The notes: generated from the letters alone by a model not told the origin. Positions 1-11,061 are shown, counted from the first letter of the stretch. The stretch: DNA of 31,622 nt from Saccoglossus kowalevskii (GCF_000003605.2 NW_003106602.1:271599-303220); one strand, 5' to 3'. A program made the numbers and translations.

Positions 1-153
1 TAATAGATAATGCATTTTGACAATTTAACAAATAACAATAGACGATGGAATGGATACTATACTTTTCATTGTCAAATACTATAAAAAATATAATTAATCA
101 CTTATTTTGTTGATAAACAAGTTGTAACATAAATGAGACTATAATATACCAAC
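1..153 (-). other. Atlastin intron 5, partial
   Basis: AT-rich intron sequence that continues off the left edge. No conserved exon is visible in it. Confidence 0.7.
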
Positions 154-246
154 CTTGAGTCTTTTATCAAGTGCAGCATTTCCACCCGCAAAGCCGTATG
201 GTGCTTCATACGGGTAACTCCAATCTCGTACAAGAAACAACAGCGA
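154..246 (-). CDS. ATL: Atlastin coding exon 5 (RD motif), last exon in window
   Basis: Codons 191-221, [18 protein letters not shown] through DKRLK, with acceptor TTTATCAG and donor GTTGGT. The donor departs from consensus at position +3 to +5, but the protein match ends exactly there. It contains the RD motif that reads the guanine base in atlastin and GBP proteins. Confidence 0.93.
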
Positions 247-3200
247 CTGATAAATAAAGAAGAAATAAATGTAAATCAGTACACTATAAAATAAAAATAT
301 TACAACCCGAATAGGACCAAGCGAGACATTGTGCAACATCAGGCAAAGTGATCACCATATTCAGCCAGTGATATGTACAATGATAAATTCAAAATGTTTC
401 ACTGACACTATGAGTATGATTTGTCAACCCATTCTCCATAAAAAAAAGACTCCCTTCAGCCAAATTTGACGAACAGATAACTAAAATATGAAGGGATAAA
501 ATAATTAATTATGCAATTTTTGTCAAGAAAATTAAAATTATGCAAATCAGAAAATTAAATTGAACAGAGTGTAAAACTAATAAGGTCTGCGTATGTAACA
601 AACCATCTATGTACCAAGTTTCATTGAAATGTGATCAGAACCAAACAACTATGAATTATTTATGCTAATTAGGAAATTTATATGAACACATTTTAACCCA
701 AAATTGATCATATTTGTAGATTGTCCTAGAGCATCTATGTACAAAGTTTCATTGAAATGTGATGATTAGTACTTGAGATATCAGTGTGAAAGTTAAAAAT
801 GTATTAATTATGCAAATTAGGTAATTAATAAGCATTAATATATACCAACAACTAATTGGCTCTCTGCATAGTCTTAGAGGATCTATATACCAAGTTTCAT
901 TGAAATGTGTTGATTAGTACTTGAGATATACATGAAAATTCTGATAATTAATTAATTATACAAATGAGGTAATTAATTGATATGCACAAATATTTATCCC
1001 AAAAGATACAAGTGGAAAAGCCAAACATTTACTAATCATTATACAAATTAGGTAATTAGCATGCACAGATTTTCACCCAAAACTAATCAAAACCTGGCAT
1101 TAGTTCAGAACATCTATGAATGAGTGGTTCTTTAGATATCAGTGGAATACTCATGGAACAGCGAGAAATGAGCTAATTATCATGCAAATTAAGTAATTAA
1201 TATGCATGGATTTCTACCAAAACCTAATCAAATCTGCGCATTGGCCCAGAGCATCTATGCAGCAAGTTTCATCAAAAGCTGATGTATGGTTCTTGAGATA
1301 TCAGTGGAACAGACACACACACACACACATACTCACATACACACAGGGTAACTGCAGGGCTCATACCACTAATTGAATTTCCATAGACGACAATAGTAAC
1401 ATATGACGAGATTGCTATATGAAAATGACGAAGAAAGTTGAAAATATGGCTCAAAAATGGGAAATCAACATGCCAGTAATCAACCATATGAAAAAAACTA
1501 ACATGATGGCCAGCTCAAACTCTTGCAAATCTCAGGTAAACAAGACACACCTACTGTATTTGGATTGCACCAAGAGAAATCAATGGAAAAACACCAAGAT
1601 TAGAACATCCATTAACACACAGAATAAACCCACAGGTACACAGCCGCTAAGTAGTAAACAAAAGACCACATGTTGGTCTCACCTCTGACCCAGGTGATTA
1701 CGCCCTCAAACAGGGAGCACCTGAGAAAAATAATATTTAAAAAATTTCATTGGTTCTTGCTAGGCATTTAAATTTAAATTGGGCTACGAGCAGCCATTGG
1801 TTAATTAGTGGCATGAGACCTGCAAAGACTCCCATTGTGTGCTTCGCAAAAAAGTATATATACAAGTATGTAAACAATGTTAAACAAATTGATCTGTAAT
1901 TTTGAATGCATTGGAAATTAGTCATGAAATTTAATCAATTGAACACACAAAGTCTGTGTTCTAATCAGATAACACCAATGAGGTCAGCGTTTTAAGTGTA
2001 CATGTATTATAACTATAGACCCCTTTCATAAGTTGAGTGCCCTCAAACACTTCCCATTTCAGAAGAACTGAAAGAAACAGACGCAGCAGCTATCTAAGAA
2101 GTACTGTTTTAAAAGTAAGAAACAATGTGAATTTTGACTTATTTTTATTTTGACCCAGTGATTCAGAAGTCAATCCATATCTTAGGCTCTTACCTCCTGA
2201 CCTGTACATCAAATTGAAAGCTTATTTTTATTAATGCAATCTAGAATACAAGTTCACATCTATGTAAAGGACAACATGAATTGACATCACATGTTTGTTT
2301 TTTTTCAATATTAGCACAAATGATGACCGCATTGTTACCATGGATACTGCCTCTGTATTCTAAAGCGATCTATTTAATTACCCTGGGATAGCATATCCAG
2401 GCCTTGATACATTGATGGTATCCTGGTTGAAGCAACAGCTGTCTGGTTTGGTTAGAGGCAGACGCTGGCTAAATAGCTGTCTACTTGTTCAGGTGACTAC
2501 TTTTGTTTTTACACAACGAAAAGAGTCACATTCAAGGCTCTAGCTTTCTAAATCTAGTCGCTTACTCCAGAATTTAGAGAAACACCTGAGCTGTAGATGC
2601 GTTTCAGCTTCAAACAAAGATCTAGTCAGAAGTTTGCATGGAAACTTCTTTTCTCTTATAACATTAACCTTTTGAGCCACCATTTTTTTTATTCAGACTT
2701 TGGTTTAATATTTTGTATGTAATTTGCTATCATTTTTATTTTTTATAATTTTGGAGAAAATGCACATAATTTCCTATAGGCTACAGGTATTTATCAAAAT
2801 TATGATAAAAATGTGGAAAATATGTGTGTGTTTTTTTTAAATTGTGATAAAAGTGGACTTTGTCACTCAAAAGGGTCATAAATCTTAGCACAACAACTCT
2901 GAACACATACTTGGAATGGTTTGGCATCGTTGCTTTCCATAGCCAATCTTCCATATTCTGTAAAGAGTTGCAAATGTTGCAGGTCATCCTCTTGTATGTT
3001 TTGACTCAGATTATACACCTACAGAAGAGATCAGGACAATGTTATTGTAAAGACACCTTGTTGACATATAAACATTCTTGTATATTATTCCTTTCAGGGG
3101 TCAGCATGACCTTCAAGAGTAAGCCGACTGTATTTCATCAAAAAAGTTATTCATTTTTAACAGTTCTCCACTATATGATCTCAAAGTGCCATTCTTGTAT

Positions 3201-6200
3201 ACCATTGTTGCACTATTAAAAGCATTATTATTCTATGTTATACTTTTATAGCTACTGTACTGATAGAAATACTGTATTTCTAAAGATGCAATAAATATTA
3301 TTATTATTATACATCTGTCACCGTAACAGCATAAGTTACAGCTTGCTGTAATTTTGTGGTATTTTTTTGGGGGGGGGGATTTCATCCTACCATATTAGGA
3401 AATGCGAATTCCAAATATGGAATGATTACGCGCATAAACATCCTCTAATAATAAAAACAAACATGGCTGCCACCAGAGTTTGACCGGATTCAACACAGAA
3501 GTTAGCTGATTCTGTTCTAAACATTTTGGATTTCGACATTCCCATGGTGTACCCTCGGAAGGAAAAGATGTATAATAATAAGGTTATTACGAGAAACCTC
3601 AAAGTATGCACTCAGACAGTACGCTGCGCGTCGGTCGATACTCCAGCTGTACAGTCTTCGTGCATACTTTGAGGTATTCTTGTAATAACCTCATATTATT
3701 ATTATTATTATTACGATTATTGTATGCTTACGTAAAAGATAGATGTATCTATGTTCAAAATAAGTCTTATTTTAATGATCTAGCATGTAATAAGTGTAAT
3801 TTTTGGTTTATGTGCTCTTCTATTGGAGATGTGTTTTTAGTTGAGCAAATATGATATTGCATATGGGTCGGGTCAGGCCGGTCAGACACCATGAACATCA
3901 TTATTGCTTGGCGGGTTGATAAAAGATAATGTACGTTTCTGTACGTCTTTGTAAAAGCAGGAACCAAACTACCGTACCAATCACGATTTTTATGCAATGA
4001 AATACACTTTTTACATGCATATTTTAATAAATGTCATCAACGTCCGGTAATAACACCCTGGGCCAATACTCGGGGATGCTCTCAACTCGTTAAAAAATAC
4101 AGGAAGGGGGCTTATGATCGGGAAAGTATGGTATGTCAGATATTCCTAGACTGATCACATTTGAAATTTCAGACAAACATAAAACACCTTTGCACACAAA
4201 TTTGCATAAATCAGTAAAATAATAATTTGCATAAATCAATAAAATATTTACTAGTATTTGTTATATTTCACCATCTTACCTGGACAGAACTTGTCATTGT
4301 ACTTAAAGCAAACACAGTTGCACAGTCTTTCACAGTAGACTGACTGTCAAAGGCACCCTGGGTGTCCATCAAAATAACAGCAACCTGTGTACAATGTAAT
4401 AAATGCAAGTCATTGAATTGAATCACTAAACAAACTGACAATATGGATAATCCCTCGTCAAGATGCGAGTGTTCGCACACAGCTCCTAAGCATGGGGCTT
4501 AGAGGTCAAAAACTTGTGCAAACTCATAACACGGGGTAATAAATATTTTGTTAAATCTGACACTTTTTTTAAGACCCAGTCCAGATCTTTAGCAAGGGTT
4601 AACGAAGTGTGTGCAAACAATTAGCTTGGGAAAAGCGTTCAAAACACCATTTACTATTTCGGTATGCCGTTTCCAACATGATAATCAACAAGGGCACATC
4701 TAAGGACACTGTTCTGGAGAAAAAGGTGAAGTGACGACAAGACCCTGCAGTCTGCACTTTCTGAATTTGCTTTGGAGTTGTTTTCTAACCATAAAACTAA
4801 CATGTACACCTTCCAAGTTACTGCACTGAGTAATCAATGTTAAAATAACTGGAGATTCTTTACAAGTTTGGGCATTATTTAGCCTATGCTAACCACTGTT
4901 TTCTCGCACACATTAACACAATTGGGTCTAGTTGACGTGCAAACATACTAGATTAATCTAAATCTTAGCACGTACTTGATGTAGATAGAAGTATTGCACA
5001 CTACCAGTTTATGCAGATACAAAAAGTACAACAAATTCACATGTATGTATCAAGGTACAGTATTCAAACAAAATTTGGTCCATCATAGCTTTTAAAACAG
5101 TCTATTAAATTTGACTATTGGAATCACCGTGCAAAAATCTCTTACTGATTTAGAAGTGAATGCCTGAGTTTTTTAATACACACTGAGGGACAGAAAGTAC
5201 ATACACGAACAACATCTGTTTCTGTCCACCTGTTTCCAAACCTAACAATGCTCGTTTAGTCATCAGGGAGAAATAAACTTATAAATTTATACTACCGGGG
5301 TATTGTGCAAACCAGTTTGGCTGAGGGAATAGAGCCCACTGATGACATCCTGACAAGAGGTGAACAAACTAACCACCACTAAGTACAAAGGTAATGTTTT
5401 AGAAGGTGATGCTGTATAAATGCATTGACATTTGCCAAAATCCGAATGATAATGTCAAGCAGACATGCTTTTTTTCAGCTACAAGAAAAATGGGGCTTCA
5501 GAATTGCAGACAACCATACAAGATGTAAGTGAAGCAAAAGATAGAAAGACCAATTTACCTCTTGCCCATCTGGTCCTGGACATACAAAAACTTCACTCCA
5601 TATAAGGATGCCTGTTGTATCTCTTTCTGATCCTCCACGCCATGGAAAGCCTGCTAGGATTTCATCGTCATTTCCTAACCAGTCATTACCATTCTGTCCC
5701 TGAACACAAAACAAAATGTGCTTACAATACTGTAAAATATTTTATTTTCACTTGAAATTAATTTTTGCTATTTTTCCAGCAAATATACCTTTTTCCTATA
5801 TTTACCTTTTTTCCCCACATTCAACTTGTCAAAAATCAGTGAAAATAAATTCCATACCAAACACCCGAAAAGTCTTTTCAGTGAAAATTAATTCTAGCTA
5901 AAATAAAGTATTTTACAGTAGTACTTAAATAAATATACATGCATCTAAGGCCCTTCCCAAAAAATCTTCATCAGGCAGGATGATTAGTTATCATTTTACT
6001 ATATTGAACAAACAAGACATTGTTGCAAAATGGTGGTGTACATGCAAAATCATTCCAACTGGCAGAATCAGTTTCTCTCTCACTGGCGCAGCCACGAAAA
6101 CAGTGAATTTTTTTGTTGGGTCAAATCAAAAGTTTAACCTCTGAATCTGAATAAAGTATAAGTGACTGTGAATGTAAAATAAAGCAGACAACTCTTTATG

Positions 6201-7770
6201 TTGTTGTTACAGCTCAACAAATTACAAACTTGCATGATAGATCTAGCTTGAGCAATGTCTGCCAGCATATATTCCATTTTAACAATTGACCCATAGGACT
6301 AGCTACCCCAAGTTGTGACTGAAAATATCCACTGTAAAATACTTTATTTTCGCTCCAACAAATATATCTTTTTTTTCTATATTTTACATTCAACTCATCA
6401 AAAGTCTATTCAGCGAAAATGAATTCCAGCTAAAATAAAGTATTTTACATTACATTTACTAGACTAAATCTTGGCTAAAAAGCTAAGATAACATTACCTG
6501 CAATGCAACTCAAATAAGTTGAAACCAAGAACATTTTGTTTTCACCTTTAAATGTTTGACACCACCCAATACTGTTTAGGGCTTGTCATGTATTCAAACT
6601 CATTATAATACGCATCTCATAATATTTAATAACAATAGTTCTTTTTTACAGAATCTGTCAATCAGTGTAAACCATTTTCACTGCTGGAAATTTTCACAAT
6701 TTGAGGACGTTTTGGCCATTACAAAGAAAAATTTCACAAAAGCCACCGACACTTTTTGTCGTCGGACCCTGGAAATATTTTTCACTGCTACAAAATTTTC
6801 TTGACTTCTAAGAAAATTTGCCTTGCATATATAGGGCTGTTTACAGTATTTCTTTACAGCATGTTGCTCCTAAATCAGTCAGGCTGAGAGAAAGATGTAA
6901 AAAACTTGTAACATGCAACAAACAATCAAATTTTGCAGGCCCAAGTAGTTAAAGTGTTATGCATGAATTATTAATAGAATGTTAATTTAGCAAACAATCT
7001 CATTATTAGAATTATTAGTCCGTTAAATAAGCCACATCTTAAATTAGCAAAACTACAGATTAGCCGAATTAGCATAAATAACATGCTTGCTAAACGACAT
7101 GTTTACATAGTACATCTTCTCTTTCAAAGAGCAGCATTATAACAACTGTTTCTGTATAATATTTCGTAATTTTCAAATCAAGATTTGCTGATTTCCAGAA
7201 ATATCACAAACAATTTCTTCATAAAAACAACAAAAAAACACGACTGATTGTTGTTCAGTTCAGTTTTAGTTACCATACATGTAATGGCTAGGAAATACAA
7301 AGCTGTACTGTATTTTCAGTATGAATAAATCCAGAGAAATGTTATTTAAAATTTGCATAAAAAGAGTTTACTGTTGTCCTTTTTTAACACAGATGCATGG
7401 TATAGATATAACCATCCAGCATCTGAAATATCATCCTAACCAGCTGCTGCACTATACACTCAGCATATCGTGATGCATACATACATGTATCCAGCAATAA
7501 AGATAAACAATGCACTTGAACTAAAACAAAATAGTGGCTAATTAATATTCAAATAATAAAACGATGTTCACCAAGAATTAATTACAAATTACTAGCTTGA
7601 AATTCTGAATCATGAGGGTATTTACTAAATGTAGATCAGATAAGAAAATCTATTGAGGATCCTGTAAATACCCGTAAATAAGTGGTAATATATTAATGGG
7701 TTTTTAGAAATCCACCTGTGTTGACCACTAAAATTCACCTTACAAAAAGCTAAATCAATGCATAAATGCA

Positions 7771-7837
<67 letters not shown>

Positions 7838-8614
7838 GTGAATGAATAAATAAACAAATAAATAAATAAATACTGTATTTGTTCCATTAGAAGTGCATGC
7901 CCTTATGACCATTACAGAGGTGTTTTGATAGACAAAATGGATCATATTTTAATGATTCAGTAAAAACAAATACAATTTTTTGGTTTATATTATCTATTGC
8001 AGATGCACATCTAATAGAGAAAATATGCTAATTTAGATAACACATTATCTTTAGTTTTAGACAGTATGCAAATAGACATTGATTTAGCTTATAGGATTAG
8101 GCTGAGGTACCTTTCAGAATAATACACAGCTCAGCATATGGTATCATTTCAAATTTACATATGGCCGCAAATAAAATCATTTATTTGCTATGCTCAAAAA
8201 TGTCATTACAGGAAAACCTAAAATCTAAAATCAATACCAAATTTTCTCTTCAGTGCCTAGCGTGTATAAACTAAACTCTGTAAAAATGAACAATTTTTTC
8301 AGTACTTTTGTAGAATTCTCCTTCATTATTAAAAACCTATGTTTACAAACATAGTTAAACTCATAAGTCAACAATACCATTAGAAGATCTTAACTTACCC
8401 CTCTATGAAGGTATCTTAAGATAAAGTCCAGAAGAAATGATTTTCCTTTACGGAAAGCTCCGGCTACTGACAAAACAACAACTTTTTTGTTACGCACATG
8501 GTCTTGCAGGAGAACACTTTCTAAAGCCTCTTCATCTAGCAGAAATGTATGGTTGTCTGCATCAGTTTGTACAATCTGAATTGGTTGTCCCAGGTTTATT
8601 TTATTATCGGACAT
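154..8614 (-). CDS. ATL: Atlastin GTPase, 5' part of gene (5 coding exons, 3' end outside window)
   Basis: Atlastins are dynamin-family GTPases of the ER membrane that tether and fuse tubules; human ATL1 is SPG3A. Five exons join in phase 0 as 8399-8614, 5559-5699, 4280-4384, 2911-3018 and 154-246, giving 221 codons. Visible motifs: P-loop GAFRKGKSF (residues 52-60, Lys58), switch I in [10 protein letters not shown] (93-102), G3 DTQG (126-129) and the atlastin-type G4 in FLVRDW (Arg197, Asp198). The stretch [20 protein letters not shown] is close to the fly and human proteins as I recall them. The start at 8614 gives a short N-terminus like fly atlastin; a splice acceptor lies five bases upstream, so a non-coding leader exon is expected. 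The remaining GTPase domain, three-helix bundle, transmembrane hairpin and amphipathic tail are off the left edge. Duplicate status (ATL1, 2 or 3) cannot be assigned; most invertebrates have one gene. Confidence 0.96.
600..1345. repeat. Degenerate tandem repeat array ending in (CA)n
   Basis: The phrase 'catctatg..caagtttcattgaaatgtg' followed by 'acttgagatatcagtgg' and an AT-rich 'atgcaaattaggtaattaat' segment recurs. Copies of the lead motif lie near 604, 731, 880, 1111 and 1251. Spacing is about 130-150 bases, apart from a 230-base gap that holds a partial unit. The last unit runs into 'aacag' and a CA microsatellite. Motifs of the 'caagtttcat...gagatatc' type are recalled from dispersed repeats of several marine invertebrates; the family name is not known to me. 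Confidence 0.8.
1313..1345. repeat. (CA)n microsatellite
   Basis: Pure CA dinucleotides run from 1313 to about 1329, then become imperfect (atactcacatacacacag). The tract terminates the repeat array. Confidence 0.9.
1691..1723. repeat. Short two-step hairpin
   Basis: CAGGTG and CACCTG form the outer arms and CCCT/AGGG the inner arms around CAAAC. The spacing allows a 10-bp stem with one internal loop. Intronic; no known role. Confidence 0.5.
2664..2881. mobile_element. piggyBac-like MITE, copy 1
   Basis: The element starts TTAACCTTTTGAGCC and ends CTCAAAAGGGTCATAA, so the ends are inverted repeats of TTAACCCTTTTGAG. There is no coding capacity. The TTAA target and CCCTTT terminus are the hallmarks of piggyBac superfamily elements (known); the assignment here is inferred. 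The right-hand TTAA is mutated. A diverged, inverted relative lies at 8868-9050, sharing the interior motif TGTAGCC(T/A)ATAGGAA when this copy is read on the minus strand. Confidence 0.65.
2911..3018 (-). CDS. ATL: Atlastin coding exon 4
   Basis: Codons 155-190, beginning [17 protein letters not shown] and ending NDAKPFQ, with acceptor CTTCTGTAG and donor GTATGT. It was found by homology to the segment that follows DTQG in atlastins. The donor lies 29 bases from the edge of a piggyBac-like MITE. Confidence 0.93.
3572..3700. repeat. Long imperfect hairpin (foldback element)
   Basis: The left arm 3572-3610 and right arm 3661-3700 are inverted copies. They share an exact 15-bp core, TGCATACTTTGAGGT, and a second block, GTAATAACC, with only a few mismatches. 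Inside, after a symmetric 3-base loop, AGACAGTAC (3614-3622) pairs with GTACAGTCT (3649-3657) with one mismatch. About 50 base pairs can form, with a short GC-rich tip. This is a MITE-like foldback or hairpin-RNA candidate; no coding function is seen. Confidence 0.75.
4200..4246. repeat. Short tandem duplication
   Basis: The unit 'tttgcataaatcagtaaaat' is followed directly by 'tttgcataaatcaataaaat' after a few bases. Intronic and close to the 3' edge of atlastin exon 3. Confidence 0.6.
4280..4384 (-). CDS. ATL: Atlastin coding exon 3 (DTQG)
   Basis: Codons 120-154, [12 protein letters not shown] through STMTSSVQ, with acceptor TGTACACAG and donor GTAAGA. It carries the G3 motif DTQG at residues 126-129, which binds the nucleotide and Mg2+ in switch II. 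Confidence 0.95.
4385..5558 (-). other. Atlastin intron 2 (1.17 kb)
   Basis: AT-rich intron. No repeats with clear boundaries, RNA gene or exon were seen. Confidence 0.75.
5559..5699 (-). CDS. ATL: Atlastin coding exon 2 (switch I)
   Basis: Codons 73-119, [10 protein letters not shown] through PGPDGQE, with acceptor TGTGTTCAG and donor GTAAAT. It contains [15 protein letters not shown], the switch I region with the arginine and threonine conserved in atlastins. A MITE end lies only 28 bases upstream of the acceptor. Confidence 0.95.
5728..5920. mobile_element. TACTGTAAAA MITE, copy A
   Basis: A 193-bp element. The left end TACTGTAAAATATTTTATTT and the right end, read on the other strand as TACTGTAAAATACTTTATTT, are near-perfect inverted repeats, followed by similar AATTAATTTT segments. 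TA at both extremes is consistent with a TA target duplication, as in Tc1/mariner-type elements. It has no ORF of its own. Confidence 0.75.
6331..6450. mobile_element. TACTGTAAAA MITE, copy B (shortened)
   Basis: Ends are ACTGTAAAATACTTTATTTT and, inverted, TGTAAAATACTTTATTTTAG. The interior (cagcgaaaatgaattccagc) matches copy A near its right end. It is about 70 bp shorter than copy A, by internal loss. Confidence 0.7.
6978..7112. mobile_element. TACTGTAAAA-family fragment E
   Basis: Read on the minus strand from 7112, it starts TACTATGTAAACATGTCGTT and continues through AAGCATGTTATTTATGCTAA and AAGATGTGGCTTATTT to AATGAGAT. This parallels 22940 back to 22851. Diverged and probably incomplete. 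Confidence 0.45.
7768..7871. repeat. (TAAA)n microsatellite
   Basis: About 100 bases of TAAA repeats, pure from about 7770 to 7837 and then interrupted (agtgaatgaataaataaac). A reading frame through the repeat on the minus strand gives a meaningless FIYL-rich peptide. Confidence 0.95.
8399..8614 (-). CDS. ATL: Atlastin coding exon 1 (start codon, P-loop)
   Basis: Codons 1-72, from the ATG whose A is at 8614 to LRYLHRG, then donor GTAAGTTA. It holds the G1 P-loop with Lys58 and Ser59. The sequence ACAG/GAAAG lies immediately before the ATG and looks like an acceptor, so the transcribed exon probably begins at 8619. Confidence 0.95.
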
Positions 8615-8867
8615 CTTTCCTGTACATATGTATAGAAGGGTTAATTAGTTAGTTTCAGCTGGAGGAAATAAAACAACAAACACACAAACCCATGAAGACA
8701 TGATGGTTCTGACTACCCCAACTATCCCAAAGTACAGTTATCTGAGTTTTCAGTCTTTCTTTTCAGTGTGATAGTTGCCAGGCCATGAAAATGCCCAGAT
8801 GTCAGCCCCTGAGAATAGCCAACAACTTCAAAGTTCGACAATGTTGAAAGTAATTATTAACATCTTT

Positions 8868-9050
8868 TTAACCCTTTTGAAGCACCAAAATCAACTTTTG
8901 TCACTTTTCAAAAAAATTCAGAATTTGTTGATGTTTTTTGCAAATTACCTTGACAGGAGTTGTAGCCAATAGGAAGTTAATTCCAAAAATTATCAAAATG
9001 TCAAAATGTTTTTAATTTTAAAGGGAAAAATTCTAGTGCTCAAAAAAGTA
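8868..9050. mobile_element. piggyBac-like MITE, copy 2 (diverged)
   Basis: Starts TTAACCCTTTTGAAGCACCA and ends near GTGCTCAAAAAAGTA. The interior CAACTTTTGTCACTTTTCAA and TGTAGCCAATAGGAAGTTAA align with copy 1 read in reverse complement. Its right end is degraded. Confidence 0.6.
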
Positions 9051-9268
9051 TTTCAAGTGATCTTGCATTATTGGACAAATGAGTGTGTCATAGGTCATAA
9101 TTACATGTATCATAGAGTGATTATCTGTTCAGCAATAATTATGGTAAGCCATGACTGCATGTATTTTTACAAAGCAAAAATCTTAAAATCCGTGAATATT
9201 TTTTGGTCTAATATTTCAATTGCACTCAAACCAAAAATAGCATTTCTTGTACACCAGGTCAAAAAAAA

Positions 9269-9334
9269 TAGAATAGAATAGAATAGAATAGAATAGAATA
9301 GAATAGAATAGAATAGAATAGAATAGAATAGAAT
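9269..9334. repeat. (ATAGA)n pentanucleotide microsatellite
   Basis: Thirteen near-perfect tandem ATAGA units. It creates an artificial ILFYS-repeat reading frame on the minus strand. Confidence 0.95.
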
Positions 9335-11061
9335 TTCTAAGCTCAAGAACTTAACATCCATGGTAGACGTATACAAACAAATAGTAAAAAATATGATAAA
9401 TAACCTCACTCGCTCAGAAATTAAAAATCCCCTATTGGCCAGCTTCAGTGCACAATTTGATAGCAAAGTTAATTGATTCTCATTTCATTTTCCTGTCATC
9501 TACATTTTCATCCTGGTTTTTGAAACACAATTTTTACTTTGAAATGGGTCCACAATCTGTGGTACCTTAAATTTCCTCACTTGAGGGACACAATGATTGA
9601 TTTCAACAAGCATGAGTAGGATGTCCAGAACACAATAGTGGATTTAGGGTTATCAAATAAATACATCTAACACCAGACTTTGTTTGATCGAACAGCAAAT
9701 AATACTAAATGGGTTGTGTTTGACAACATAAGTAGACCATTGGTGACATGTGATACAAGTCTCAATGATAAAAATAGTTCTGTTGCGCGTGTCTGAATAG
9801 AAGTAATTTTTTTTTTATACTGACTCGAGGTAAATAATTTACTACCATATTGTTGCCAGGAAAACTATCTAAATAACCGTTAATCTTTGACCTATTTTCA
9901 TAGCAAGTCAAGTATTCAGCACAAAATCTAACGTTATTTGCATACAAGTCCCATCGTAGTGAGCATCATTCTTGTATGTAAAAAGAAATGGTGTCAATAT
10001 CGGTAGTCAGTTAACTTTTCTACTGAGCTCCAGGTATAATCTTTCAGTATTCAAAAACTTGTTTTCACCAACGATTTGTCTGGTCGTAATTTCATACTGC
10101 TAACTTTTCAAAAAAGAGTTATTTGGTTACAAGTTTAACACTAAAAAGTTCATTGAAAAGAATATGTATATGCAAGAAAACTCTGTTTACCTTGCGTACC
10201 AAGACCTGACATGCACGCACACATGTGTACGAGAGTAAAAACCAATTCTGTTATTTTTACAGTGTTGGCATCTCTATTAATTATTATTATATAAGGCGTT
10301 GTGTATGACATAATAATTCAATAATATAGTCATAATAAATGTTATGGATGAATGATGAGTAATCAAGTATAATAAATCTAAAATGTCTTGATTTTATATG
10401 ACTTATTGTTTATACCGGTAACGTCGAATCATTTAAATGACAGTATCCTCTCATCGCAGTATATGATTCATGCATTACAAGTTGATATCTAGTGCAAGAA
10501 TATGACAAGGGAATGGGAATTAAGCTCGAGTTTTGAGGACATTTCCTCCCCTTTTCACAATTCAAATTGATTGTACGTTACACGTTCTGTCTACAATTTA
10601 CATAACAGAACTTTATTATTTACAATTACCACTGACCCAGTACAACGTTACATGGGCAGACGTCATTTGAAAAAGAAGCAAACGTCACTTCAGAACACAG
10701 GTATGCCACGTGTAACTAAACCGTGTACTCATCATGTTTTTGAAAATCAGAAATAAATGTCACACAATGAATGTTGCATTGAGAATATACGACAGACTAA
10801 TGCAAATATTATATTCAAATGACTGCATGAACCGAGCTTCAAGCTAAAACATCATCGGCTGACGTCCGACACAGCCTGTGTACGGTACGGTCACTTCACA
10901 TCGAACCAACGGTAACTTAGTGCCCTACATACACATATCGAATGGTGTTGTATCTTCATGTAAGTATGAATTGTGAAATGAGAAGAATATAGCTTACCTA
11001 TAAATTACAGTAAATGTCAAGATGAAAAACAGACTGATGATTCGCGGCCCGGTAAGTTTAC

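Larger units (their letters stand above)
247..2910 (-). other. Atlastin intron 4 (2.66 kb)
   Basis: Holds a degenerate repeat array (600-1345), a hairpin at 1691-1723 and a piggyBac-like MITE (2664-2881). The stretch 1346-2660 is ordinary AT-rich DNA; its longer ORFs resemble no known protein. Confidence 0.8.
3019..4279 (-). other. Atlastin intron 3 (1.26 kb)
   Basis: Contains ATT repeats near 3297-3312, a T7G10 run at 3364-3380, the long hairpin at 3572-3700, and a duplicated 'tttgcataaatca' unit at 4200-4246. No exon was recognised. Confidence 0.75.
5700..8398 (-). other. Atlastin intron 1 (2.7 kb)
   Basis: Contains three TACTGTAAAA-family MITE pieces (5728-5920, 6331-6450, 6978-7112) and the AAAT microsatellite (7768-7871). 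The segments 6451-6977, 7113-7767 and 7872-8398 hold nothing I can name. Confidence 0.75.
8615..11061 (-). other. Atlastin upstream region / probable leader intron
   Basis: If the leader exon at 11062-11105 is right, this is a 2.4 kb intron in the 5' untranslated region. It holds the second piggyBac-like MITE, the ATAGA microsatellite and an alternative minus-strand donor, AG/GTAAGC, near 10998. No protein-coding exon was recognised. Confidence 0.45.

Noticed and set aside
1419-1688. 89-codon plus-strand ORF
   Set aside because: Low-complexity Asn/Lys/Thr-rich translation in intronic AT-rich DNA, with no recognisable motif or splice context.
2860-3219. 119-codon plus-strand ORF
   Set aside because: It overlaps atlastin exon 4 on the opposite strand and repeat sequence, and its translation shows no known domain.
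3606-3854. 82-codon plus-strand ORF
   Set aside because: It begins inside the hairpin and reads through ATT repeats (LLLLLL).
7625-7945. 106-codon minus-strand ORF
   Set aside because: It is mostly the translation of the (TAAA)n microsatellite (FIYL repeats).
9167-9466. 99-codon minus-strand ORF
   Set aside because: It is driven by the ATAGA repeat (ILFYS units) with no family signature on either side.
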